DNA of 64,000 nt, from assembly GCA_963784575.1 (NCBI GenBank), contig CAWARU010000001.1:2542001-2606000 (forward strand), written 5' to 3'. The notes under the pieces are model-generated. The model was not told where the DNA came from and made no database searches. It was given only the letters and a program-made list of their open reading frames with translations. The first letter of the stretch is position 1. Each line of letters opens with the position of its first letter. This stretch comes from CAWARU01 sp963784575. Lineage in GTDB: Bacteria > Pseudomonadota > Gammaproteobacteria > UBA6186 > Azoamicaceae. Positions 24,979-33,863 of the stretch are shown here, one piece after another. Position numbers and translations under genes: made by a program.

Positions 24979-25962
24979 TTAATAAGCTTTAGAATTTATC
25001 TTTTCTATAATCCGATCAGCGCCTTGCTCAAGCAACAATTTGGCAACTTGTTTACCAAGGCTTTCTATATTATCACTGTTTTTAATAATAGCCTTCGCAT
25101 CCGCTCGTAAAATCTTGCTGCCATCAGGCTCCGCCACCATGCCGCGTAAATGCAAAACTTTCGGTATTTGTGCTTTTTCATGGGTGTTAACTTCGTCGTC
25201 TGCACTTTCTGTGATGAATTTAGCGTAGCCAGCAACGGGTAACTGACAACTGCCGCCAAGCAGTGCATTCATGCTGCGTTCTGCGAGCACACAGTGATTC
25301 GTAATATCGTGATTCAGAGAAGCCACAATCTTTTTTGCTTCAGTGTCGTCGCTTCTGCATTCGATGCCAAGCGCTCCTTGGCCTACGGCAGGTAGCATAA
25401 CATCATAACTGAAAAATTCTTTTATAAAATTTTGTAACCCTAATCTTTCTAATCCTGCAACCGCTAAGACTTCAGCATCATATTCGCCGCGTTTTAATTT
25501 TAGGATGCGAGTATCGACATTACCGCGCAGGGGTTCGAGCACGAGATCTGGCCTAATAGCCGCTAATTGTGCTTGACGCCGTAAACTTGAAGTGCCAACT
25601 TTGGCGCCATGAGGCAATTGCAGCAGGCTTGCATACTTTTCGGAAACAAAAGCATCGCGGGCGTCAGCACGTTCTAAAATGGCTGCAAGTTCGAGCCCTT
25701 CGGGGAGATTTGCAGGGACATCTTTCATAGAATGTACCGCAAAGTGTGCCTGTTTTTTCAGAAGATGATCTTCGAGTTCTTTGACGAAGAGTCCTTTGCC
25801 TCCGATTTTATTTAAGGGGGTATCTAAAATTTTGTCACCGGCAGTGCTAATGCCCAAAATCGAAATATTTAAATCAGGATGTTTTTGCTCTAGTGCAGAC
25901 TTTACATAGTTTGCTTGCCAGAGTGCGAGGGCGCTTTTTCGAGTGACGAGAATAAATTCCAT
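24979..25962 (-). CDS. hemC: Porphobilinogen deaminase (hydroxymethylbilane synthase)
   Basis: 327 aa. It polymerises four porphobilinogen molecules into hydroxymethylbilane in heme synthesis. Family motifs are complete: TRKSALALWQANYV at the N-terminus, GGKGLFVKELE, HSMKDVP with the catalytic Asp, GTSSLRRQAQL, LEPLRGNVDTR, and LGGSCQLPVAGYA with the cysteine that carries the dipyrromethane cofactor. The gene starts 26 bases after the LytTR regulator, matching the algR-hemC arrangement of other gammaproteobacteria. No hemD follows it in this window, unlike in many relatives. hemX-hemY lie 2 kb away in the opposite direction. Confidence 0.95.
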   Translation of the reverse strand: MEFILVTRKSALALWQANYVKSALEQKHPDLNISILGISTAGDKILDTPLNKIGGKGLFVKELEDHLLKKQAHFAVHSMKDVPANLPEGLELAAILERADARDAFVSEKYASLLQLPHGAKVGTSSLRRQAQLAAIRPDLVLEPLRGNVDTRILKLKRGEYDAEVLAVAGLERLGLQNFIKEFFSYDVMLPAVGQGALGIECRSDDTEAKKIVASLNHDITNHCVLAERSMNALLGGSCQLPVAGYAKFITESADDEVNTHEKAQIPKVLHLRGMVAEPDGSKILRADAKAIIKNSDNIESLGKQVAKLLLEQGADRIIEKINSKAY

Positions 25963-25988
25963 AATAACGAGTCCGTAGTCTTTTATAG

Positions 25989-26489
25989 CTATAGCCGACG
26001 TTTAACCAGGGCGATTTTACGTCTGCTGATGGGGAAAAGAGTTTCTTGATGGCGCATTTTTAGCCAGTAAAAGCCATTGTCATCTTTTTGGATAGAATCA
26101 ATTTCAGAGATGTTGACAAGTAGCGTGCGATGAATGCGTATAAAGTGATCTATGAATTCATTTTCAAGTTCTTTCAGCGTGTCCTCCAGCAATAATGTGC
26201 CTTGGGAGTGATGTGCAGTGACATATTTTTGATCGGCCTGAAAATAATAAATTTCATTTAAGGGGATACGTTGAATACCGAGATGAGTTTTGGCCGTTAT
26301 GTGGGTTCTGGGTCCGAGTTTCGGGGCAGATTCACTGCATTTTGCGAAGAGGCTTTTTGCCGTATCAGCATCCAACAGCACACCATCGGCTTTGATTTTT
26401 TCTAAAATATCCAAGGCCTTATCGAGTCGGCTGGTTTTAGCCAAAGTTTGGTAGCCATCGGGTGTTTGTACAATAAATGAAATTTTCAT
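25989..26489 (-). CDS. LytTR-domain DNA-binding protein lacking a receiver domain
   Basis: 166 aa. Residues ~70-166 are a LytTR domain (IPLNEIYYFQADQKYVTAHH, then FIRIHRTLLVNISEIDSIQK and FPISRRK). It is the regulator that precedes hemC, as AlgR does, but AlgR-type proteins are ~245 aa with an N-terminal response-regulator receiver. Here the N-terminal ~65 residues are too short and show no phospho-acceptor aspartate pattern. It may therefore act without phosphorylation. It is probably in one transcript with hemC. Confidence 0.85.
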   Translation of the reverse strand: MKISFIVQTPDGYQTLAKTSRLDKALDILEKIKADGVLLDADTAKSLFAKCSESAPKLGPRTHITAKTHLGIQRIPLNEIYYFQADQKYVTAHHSQGTLLLEDTLKELENEFIDHFIRIHRTLLVNISEIDSIQKDDNGFYWLKMRHQETLFPISRRKIALVKRRL

Positions 26490-26520
26490 AGTATAACCAT
26501 TTTAACAGAATTTAATAATA

Positions 26521-26601
26521 ATTCAAACAATTCAAACAATTCAAACAATTCAAACAATTTAGACAATTTAGACAATTTAAATAATTTGAATAATTTACAT
26601 T
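26521..26601. repeat. 9-bp tandem repeat
   Basis: ATTCAAACA repeats four times, then ATTTAGACA twice, then degenerate ATTTAAATA-type units, at a strict 9-base period. It fills the gap between the autotransporter stop and the LytTR gene. It contains no gene. Confidence 0.9.
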
Positions 26602-26626
26602 ATTCAAATTATCTAGAACAACTTAT

Positions 26627-29600
26627 TTAGAACAACATGCGGAATTTTAAGCTCAAAGTTTGTGCTCTGAAATGATTTCTCGATTCAAAATCATAAGTGC
26701 CCATGAACAGGATGCAATCCGTGGCGCGAAGCGTGAGGCTGCCGCCCAGAACAATACCGGTGGAGGCAAATTTCGGGCCAATGGCTAGAAAGGGTGGACC
26801 GCCGGCAATAAATTGCGAAGTAATTGCAAAATTTGGAGTTTTGAAGTTTTTCAATCCCAAGACATGAACTTCAGGAACCATATCATCCACGTCTCGCACC
26901 CAAGCTAATTTAAGACCTGCTCCTCCTTCAAAAATTTCAATATAATTTTTTTGGATCTTGAGATCGGTGATAGGGGCACCCTTTTCAGTGTGTTCACCCT
27001 CATGCACTCTGCTATAAAAAATTGTCGCTAGAGGGGTGAGTTCAAAGTCAAACATCAGGAAATTAATTCCGGTTCGTGCTTTTAATGAAGGTTGTATACC
27101 GCAAAAAGTACCTTTGGCGGATTCAGCAACTAAGGGTACGCTTCTCGTGGTTTTAAAGAAATTTTCTGCGATGGAGACTACTCCATCCAGAAAGATAAAG
27201 TTATCATAATCAAGACTGCCATAAGCCATGGCTTGAATATTATCCGTGCGTGAAGAATTACCTGTTTGTTTGCCTCCCGCACTGGTGCCGCTATAGCTAA
27301 CCCCTGCGCCAACACTGGTAAACGAATTAATTCGTGAATCTCCTACAAAAGCAAGACCGAGTGTCGCTGCATCATAACCATCAATATTGTCGCGAACACC
27401 TTGTGAAATCAAATTGCCAAATAAAATGGGGCCAATGGAATTATTGTTGCCTATCATGTCTCCGGCGGAATATCCGAAACCAGGAGTTTCAAAATTGAGA
27501 TTGTCAAAATTAACATTCGTAAAATGACGATTTTCTGCAAAACGGCTGTCCTCAATGCGTTTAAAAATCTTATCGAATAAAGGATAGGGATTGTATAATG
27601 CAGGAATGGATTCCATACCATTAACGATTGGTATTAATTGAGTCAAATTTTCAACTAATGCACCAGGGTTTGCAGCTATTCTTTGGAGCAAAGGTAGAAA
27701 AACGGGAAATTGATTCACATTCCCGAATAGAAATTGTATAGTATTCGCCACTCCTGAGATGGAAGGATTATTTGGAATTGGATTGCCTCGCACAGCTTTA
27801 ATTCGGACATTATTTGACGGGGTACCAAGGTCTCTGTCTCGAACAAAGCTTAAGAATGGATTGGGTTGTGAAAGAATTGCTGGATTATTATCAGTGAGTC
27901 CATTAGAGATGATAACATCAAAGGTTTGGCCGTTCGCAATTCCAATACCAGAATTGGTATAATTAACATTGATTGAACCGCCAACATTTGCTAGACCATT
28001 AACGATCAATTGACCATAAGTAGGCGTACCACTTTGAATCGTTGTTGAAAGTGACCCGCCGGAGCCTTGGAAATAATTTCCAAACACATTTTGAGAATTT
28101 ATGAGTACAAGACTGCCATTATTATTTAAGGGATCTGTAAAAAGACTATTATTTAAAAAGAGTGTGCCACCAGGATTGATATTGACAAAACCAATCGGAG
28201 CACCCAGAACGCCAATAACAACGTTAGGTCCGGATACTAAAGTGGTATTGATATTAAAGGTAGAATTGCCGCCATTGCCGATGAGGGTTCCAGTAAAAGA
28301 ACCGCCGGGATTGAGAGTGACTGTCCCAGTATTTAATAAGGGACTCGTAGTTACTGCTAAAGCTCCACCATTGTTGATATTAAAAGTACCGGAATTTAAG
28401 GAATTAGTTCCTACGATACTGAGAGCAGTTCCCAAATTGAATGTGCCTGAGTTTGTTAGACTGGTAGCACTGAGCGTGCTGCCAGTATTCGCATTGAATG
28501 TTCCAGAATTGCTTAAAGTTTGAGTGGCAACGCTGCCAAAAGAATTAAAAATGCCAGAATTAGTCAAAGTTGCTAGGTTTAAAAGAGTACCAATGTTGGC
28601 ATTGAAAGTACCGGAATTAATGAGATTTGTCGCAATGACTGATCCACCTGCAAAATAATTTGTGGAGTTTACATTGTTTATAGTCACTGCATTCACGGTG
28701 CCGCCATTATTAATATTCAGGAGTCCTTGATTGACTAAAGGCTGTCCTGCAGTTTCGTGCAGTACCCCACCGTTTAAGATATTAAAAGTTCCCGTATTTG
28801 CGAAATTATTGCCGTTAATATTTAGATTGGTGCCCAAAGTGAAAGTGCCAGAATTCTGTAAATTTGTTAGGGTGAGAACGCTGCCGTTATTAGCATTAAA
28901 AATGTTGGTGTTATGCAGTGTCACTGCAGTAAATGTTCCACCAGAGATGCTATTAAAAATACCACCATTAGTGAAAGTTTGAGCCGCAAATGTTCCGCTA
29001 TTGCTAATGATGCCATTATTGGTAGCGGTGGTTGTGGTTATAAAACTATTGAAATTGTTTACTATATTTGTTCCGGCATTATTGTTTAATGTTGTGGCAT
29101 TGAGTCGACCGCCACCAGAGACTGTTAAAAGTCCACCGAGGCCATTATAAAGGGTTGTGATAACATTACCATTTGCGACAATATTGGTGTTGCCCCCTTC
29201 TTGCGAAAATTGAGCAATCGGAATAGCAACAGTGCCTACCGCGGAACTTATGGTGAAGCCTGGAGAACCTGCATAAGTATTAGTTCTAATGATGCCAGCA
29301 CCGACATTACCAGCTCCAGCACTTAGTGAATTTTGTAAAATGAAAGTGCCTTGCACAAATAGAGTAGTGTGCGCCCCAGTGAAAATAGGTCCGAATGGAG
29401 TAGTAGGAGAAACAGCGTCTGCATTACCATTGCCGCCTAAAGGCTGGGTGAAAGGACCAACCATGGGGTTACCAATTATTGCTGGTAAAGTATCTTGTTG
29501 GAGCGCTGTATTCACTCCGAGCTGAACATAAACAGGTCGAATATTACCAGTTGGGTAGAAGGATATTCCATTCGGACTTATTAAACTGGCAGGTGCTTGA

Positions 29601-30094
29601 GCGGGTGCTGTGGGAGAGGACAGATTATAAATTCTTGTGGGTACATTTGCCAATAAATTAAAAACAGAGGTGCCTTGAGCAGAGAGTTGTGTGTCTGTAA
29701 TGATGCCAGAATTTACTATCCATAATTGGGCTGTCGTGTCGATAAATGTACTATTAATGGTACTTGCTCCATCATTGACATTATGAGTAATAGCACCAGG
29801 TACGGCACCACCCTCTACTTGTATGGTGAGAGAAACGTGATTTCCCAGTTGAAAAGAAGCAAAGACTCCAGGAGTAACTGAGCCATTGGCTTGGATATCG
29901 AGACTATTGTAATTAAGATTAGGAGGAATGGGTGTGGCAGCTTGTGTTAACACTACGCCAGCAGCTTGGTTTGGAGGCACGGTTAGCAGAGTATTAGCAA
30001 ACCCCTGTGATGAATGCGTGCACAATATAAAATAAAGCAAATGAGCAGCATATATCCGTTTTTTGGATCGCTTGCTGAATTTGAATTGAGCCAC
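26627..30094 (-). CDS. Autotransporter 1 (type Va, repetitive beta-helix-like passenger)
   Basis: 1155 aa. The signal peptide has a basic n-region and ends near SQGFA-N. The passenger is built from short repeats of the type NSGTFN / NTGTFNI with conserved Asn, Gly and Thr turns, typical of a parallel beta-helix. The last ~270 residues are an autotransporter barrel (FGYSAGDMIG, LGLAFVGDSRINSFTSVGAG), ending LKFRMLF with the C-terminal Phe needed for barrel assembly. There is no protease motif in the passenger, so an adhesin role is likely but inferred. It is the last of three tandem paralogues; 142 bases separate it from the next. Confidence 0.88.
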   Translation of the reverse strand: MAQFKFSKRSKKRIYAAHLLYFILCTHSSQGFANTLLTVPPNQAAGVVLTQAATPIPPNLNYNSLDIQANGSVTPGVFASFQLGNHVSLTIQVEGGAVPGAITHNVNDGASTINSTFIDTTAQLWIVNSGIITDTQLSAQGTSVFNLLANVPTRIYNLSSPTAPAQAPASLISPNGISFYPTGNIRPVYVQLGVNTALQQDTLPAIIGNPMVGPFTQPLGGNGNADAVSPTTPFGPIFTGAHTTLFVQGTFILQNSLSAGAGNVGAGIIRTNTYAGSPGFTISSAVGTVAIPIAQFSQEGGNTNIVANGNVITTLYNGLGGLLTVSGGGRLNATTLNNNAGTNIVNNFNSFITTTTATNNGIISNSGTFAAQTFTNGGIFNSISGGTFTAVTLHNTNIFNANNGSVLTLTNLQNSGTFTLGTNLNINGNNFANTGTFNILNGGVLHETAGQPLVNQGLLNINNGGTVNAVTINNVNSTNYFAGGSVIATNLINSGTFNANIGTLLNLATLTNSGIFNSFGSVATQTLSNSGTFNANTGSTLSATSLTNSGTFNLGTALSIVGTNSLNSGTFNINNGGALAVTTSPLLNTGTVTLNPGGSFTGTLIGNGGNSTFNINTTLVSGPNVVIGVLGAPIGFVNINPGGTLFLNNSLFTDPLNNNGSLVLINSQNVFGNYFQGSGGSLSTTIQSGTPTYGQLIVNGLANVGGSINVNYTNSGIGIANGQTFDVIISNGLTDNNPAILSQPNPFLSFVRDRDLGTPSNNVRIKAVRGNPIPNNPSISGVANTIQFLFGNVNQFPVFLPLLQRIAANPGALVENLTQLIPIVNGMESIPALYNPYPLFDKIFKRIEDSRFAENRHFTNVNFDNLNFETPGFGYSAGDMIGNNNSIGPILFGNLISQGVRDNIDGYDAATLGLAFVGDSRINSFTSVGAGVSYSGTSAGGKQTGNSSRTDNIQAMAYGSLDYDNFIFLDGVVSIAENFFKTTRSVPLVAESAKGTFCGIQPSLKARTGINFLMFDFELTPLATIFYSRVHEGEHTEKGAPITDLKIQKNYIEIFEGGAGLKLAWVRDVDDMVPEVHVLGLKNFKTPNFAITSQFIAGGPPFLAIGPKFASTGIVLGGSLTLRATDCILFMGTYDFESRNHFRAQTLSLKFRMLF

Positions 30095-30236
30095 TCAAAA
30101 TCCTTTAAGAAAATTAAACACCATTCTTAAAAATAGACTACAAATCAATTGTTAGTGTAATAACATGTGTCAATTAACTTTTTTATTCATAGACTTCGTA
30201 TTCATAGACCTTAATTTGTATTTTTTTTCAATACTA

Positions 30237-33200
30237 TTAGAACAACACGCGGAATTTTAGACCTAAGGTTTGCGCGAGAAAACCTTGCTTTCTAAATTCA
30301 AAATCAAAAGATCCCATGAATAAGAAGCATTCACTCATGCGCATGGTAAGACTGCCGCCCACATCAAGACCTTGCGAAGGAAATGAGGGACCGACCGCTA
30401 AGAATGGGGGTCCGCCTTCAACAAATTGTGACAGGAATGCAAATTGAGGATTTTTAGTATTCTTTAGCCATAATGCATGAATTTCAGGCACAAAATTGTA
30501 GGCTTCCCGAACCCAAGCTAATTTGAGGCCGGTTCCAAATTGCAGCAATTTTACTCGATGCGCTTGTATCGTCAAACCTGTTATCGGAGCGCCCTTTTCA
30601 GTGTGTTTTTTTTCTTTGACTTTACTGTAATAAACCGTACCGAGCGGTGTCAGTTCGAAATCAAAAATAATAAAATTGATGCCGGCGCGCGCTTTAAGTG
30701 AGGGCTGCAACCCTGAAAAATTTGCATTAGCAGTTTCGCTCACAATTGAAATAGTACGCTTGGTTTTAAAGAAATTTTGGCCAAGTGATGCCACACCATC
30801 CAAGAATATTGCATTCATATAATCGATGCTGCCATAGACCATGGCTTGAATATTTTCGATGCGGGCAGTATTTATATTGCAATTAGATTTTGAGGTTGTG
30901 CCGCTGTAACTCATTCCAGCCCCAATACTTGAATAATAATTGATGGGGGTGTCGCCTACTAAGGCAAGACCGAGAGTTGATGCATTGTAGCCAGCAATAT
31001 TGTCACGGCCTCCTTGAGAAATTGCATTGCCAAAGAAAATGGGTCCGAATGAATTGTTGTAACCAATCATGTCGCCGGCTGTGTAACCTTGATTTAATTC
31101 ATCATCAAATGACAACTGATTGCTGGCCAAGCGTCTTCTAAAATTGGCTCGTTTTAAAATTTTATCGAATAAGGGATAAGGGTTATATAAAGCTGGAATG
31201 GATTCCATACCATTTACCACGGGGATTAATTGAGTTAAATTGGCAACGATGCCCCCAGGATTTCCAGCAATTTTCTGTAATAGAGGCAGAAATATTGGAA
31301 ATTGATTAACATGACCGAATAGATATTGTATCGTGTTAGCAACCCCTGCAATGGATGGGTTATCGGCAACAGGGTTGCCGCGTACCGCTCTAATTGTGAC
31401 ATTATTTGGAGAGCCAGAATTTCGATCTCGAATGAAAGTTAGGAAAGGATTGGACGGTGACACGATGGCTGGATTATTATCCGTAAGTCCATTTGAGGTG
31501 ATGATATCGAATGTCTGTCCATCTGCAATACCTATACCGAAATCAGTATAATTGACATTAATTGCGCCGCCTACAGTTGCCAAGCCCCCCACCACCAATT
31601 GCCCATAAACTGGTGTGCCACTTTGTATGGTTGTCATCAGTGAAGCGCCAGATCCTTGAAAATAATTTCCAGACAAAACTTGCGAGCTTGTGAGCACAAG
31701 ACTGCCATTGTTATTGAAAGTATTAGCAAACAGACTATTATTCAAAGCTAATGTGCTGCCAGGACTGAGATTGACAACACCAAGAGGTGCGAAAGAATTT
31801 CCTATGACGACAGTGGGTCCTGTTGTTAAGCTCGTATTGATATTAAAGGTAGATGAACCGCCATTTCCTAAAATAGTTCCGGTAAATGAACCGCCTGGAT
31901 TTAAACTGACAGTACCTGTATTGATGAAACCAATAGTTGCTACTGCTAAAGCGCCGCCACTGTTAATATTAAAGGTACCGGAATTTGAAAAACTAGCACC
32001 TGAAATGCTTAAGGATGTGCCCAAATTAAAAGTACCTGAATTGCGCAAATTTGTGATTGCAAGAGTACTGCCTGGATAGGCATTAAAGACGCCTGAGTTA
32101 TTTAAGTTTTGCGTAATGACGGTGCTGCCGCTAAAAGCATTAAAGATGCCTGAATTGTTCAAGTTAGTGTTGCTGAAGACAGGATCACCATTAACATTGA
32201 AAGTTCCAGAATTATTAAGCGTGGTATTAATAAAGGAACTGCCTGGATTGTAATTTACGGTGCCTAAATTATTAAAAGTTACTGCACTCAACACCCCACC
32301 GCTATTGATATTTAATAAACCATTGTTCGACAAGGGGTTCCCAGCAGTTTCGGTTAATCTACCACCACTATTGATATTGAAAGTGCCGGTATTTAAAAAA
32401 CTATTGCCTGCAATGCCAAGGTTTATGGCTAAATTAAAGGTACCAGAATTTTGTAAGGTGGTGAGTCCATTAATTGTGCTGCCGCGGTTTGCGCTAAAAC
32501 TGCCAAAATTTTGTATTGTATTTGCAGATAAAGTTAATGCACCATTGTTGTTAAAGATGCCATTGTTTACAAGCGCAGTGCCTGTTATCGTGAGAGCGCC
32601 ATTGTTATTAAATGTTCCAATATTTGAAAAATTGTTGCCAGCAATGCTTAAATTAGTGGCTAGATTGAATGTGCCAAAATTCTGCAAATTTGTGAGATTG
32701 AGTGTGCTGCCGCTGTTGGCATTAAAAAGGTTAGAATTTTGCAGGGTCGTGGCGGTAAAAGTGCCGCTACTGCTAATAGTGCCGCTATTTGTTGTGGTCG
32801 TTGTGATTATGGAACTACTTACATTGTTTGTTATATTTGCCCCGGCATTATTGTTTAATGTTGTCGCATTGAGTCTACCTCCTCCAGTCACTGTTAAAAG
32901 TCCACCCAGTCCACGGTAAAGTGTGGTGGTAACATTGCCATTGGTGATTATATTAGTCATGCCCCCTTCTTGCGAAAATTGATCTATGGGTGCAACAACA
33001 GAGCCTGCCACGGAACTGATGGTGAAACCTGGAGAACCTGCATATGTATTTGCTCTAATGATACCAGCATGGCCGCCATTACCAATTAATGAATTTTGCA
33101 AATTGAAAGTGCCCTGCACAAACAGAGTAGTTGTTTGTCCTGTCATAAGGGTTACGAATGGAGTATCAGGAGAAACAGCATCTGCATTACCATTGCCGCC

Positions 33201-33845
33201 TAAAGGCTGAGTGGATGGTCCAAACGGTGGGTTACGAATTATTGCTGGCAGCATATCTTGTTGCAGCGCGGTATTCACTCCGAGCTGAACATAAAAAGGC
33301 GGATTGTTAATAAATGGCAGGAAGTTTATGGCATTTGGTGCTATGATACTGGCTGGTGCGTGACCGCCTGCTCCTGGAGTTGCCAAATTATAAATTCTTA
33401 TGGGCGATGATGTTTGTAAATCAAAAACTGGGTTTTGTATATCTCTAATTATTCCGGAATTTACTATCCATAATTGGGCATTCGGATCACCGCCAGCAGT
33501 ACTACTGATGGTAATCCCTCCGTCTATGACATTATGAAAAATAGTACCAGGTGTGGCGCCCCCTTCTATTTGTATGGTAATGGGAACACCATTGCCCTGG
33601 TTAAAATTAACACCGACATGAGGAGTAACTGAACCACTTGCTTGGACATCGAGACTATTGTATGCCGTATTAGGAGGAGTAGGTATAGGATCTTGTGTTA
33701 AAGCTACTCCACCTGCTTGGTTTGGCGGCACAGTTAGCAGAGTATTTGCAAACCCCTGTGAGGAATACATGCTTGAAATAAAATATAGCAACGATACGGT
33801 ATATATCCGTTTTTTGAATTGCTTGCTGAATTTTAATTGAGCCAT
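30237..33845 (-). CDS. Autotransporter 2 (type Va), paralogue of autotransporter 1
   Basis: 1202 aa. The signal peptide (YSSQGFA-N) and the first ~330 residues are close to autotransporter 1 (NTLLTVPPNQA, GNGNADAVSP). The repeat block is longer and reorganised (LNNSGIFNAFSGST-like units). The barrel is similar (GYTAGDMIGYNNSFGPIFFG) and ends LKFRVLF. AGGGG lies just before its ATG. Its upstream spacer to autotransporter 3 is only 18 bases and appears cut short by insertion of the third gene. A surface adhesin or structural role is inferred from family. Confidence 0.88.
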   Translation of the reverse strand: MAQLKFSKQFKKRIYTVSLLYFISSMYSSQGFANTLLTVPPNQAGGVALTQDPIPTPPNTAYNSLDVQASGSVTPHVGVNFNQGNGVPITIQIEGGATPGTIFHNVIDGGITISSTAGGDPNAQLWIVNSGIIRDIQNPVFDLQTSSPIRIYNLATPGAGGHAPASIIAPNAINFLPFINNPPFYVQLGVNTALQQDMLPAIIRNPPFGPSTQPLGGNGNADAVSPDTPFVTLMTGQTTTLFVQGTFNLQNSLIGNGGHAGIIRANTYAGSPGFTISSVAGSVVAPIDQFSQEGGMTNIITNGNVTTTLYRGLGGLLTVTGGGRLNATTLNNNAGANITNNVSSSIITTTTTNSGTISSSGTFTATTLQNSNLFNANSGSTLNLTNLQNFGTFNLATNLSIAGNNFSNIGTFNNNGALTITGTALVNNGIFNNNGALTLSANTIQNFGSFSANRGSTINGLTTLQNSGTFNLAINLGIAGNSFLNTGTFNINSGGRLTETAGNPLSNNGLLNINSGGVLSAVTFNNLGTVNYNPGSSFINTTLNNSGTFNVNGDPVFSNTNLNNSGIFNAFSGSTVITQNLNNSGVFNAYPGSTLAITNLRNSGTFNLGTSLSISGASFSNSGTFNINSGGALAVATIGFINTGTVSLNPGGSFTGTILGNGGSSTFNINTSLTTGPTVVIGNSFAPLGVVNLSPGSTLALNNSLFANTFNNNGSLVLTSSQVLSGNYFQGSGASLMTTIQSGTPVYGQLVVGGLATVGGAINVNYTDFGIGIADGQTFDIITSNGLTDNNPAIVSPSNPFLTFIRDRNSGSPNNVTIRAVRGNPVADNPSIAGVANTIQYLFGHVNQFPIFLPLLQKIAGNPGGIVANLTQLIPVVNGMESIPALYNPYPLFDKILKRANFRRRLASNQLSFDDELNQGYTAGDMIGYNNSFGPIFFGNAISQGGRDNIAGYNASTLGLALVGDTPINYYSSIGAGMSYSGTTSKSNCNINTARIENIQAMVYGSIDYMNAIFLDGVASLGQNFFKTKRTISIVSETANANFSGLQPSLKARAGINFIIFDFELTPLGTVYYSKVKEKKHTEKGAPITGLTIQAHRVKLLQFGTGLKLAWVREAYNFVPEIHALWLKNTKNPQFAFLSQFVEGGPPFLAVGPSFPSQGLDVGGSLTMRMSECFLFMGSFDFEFRKQGFLAQTLGLKFRVLF

Positions 33846-33863
33846 TCAAAACCCCTAATTTCT

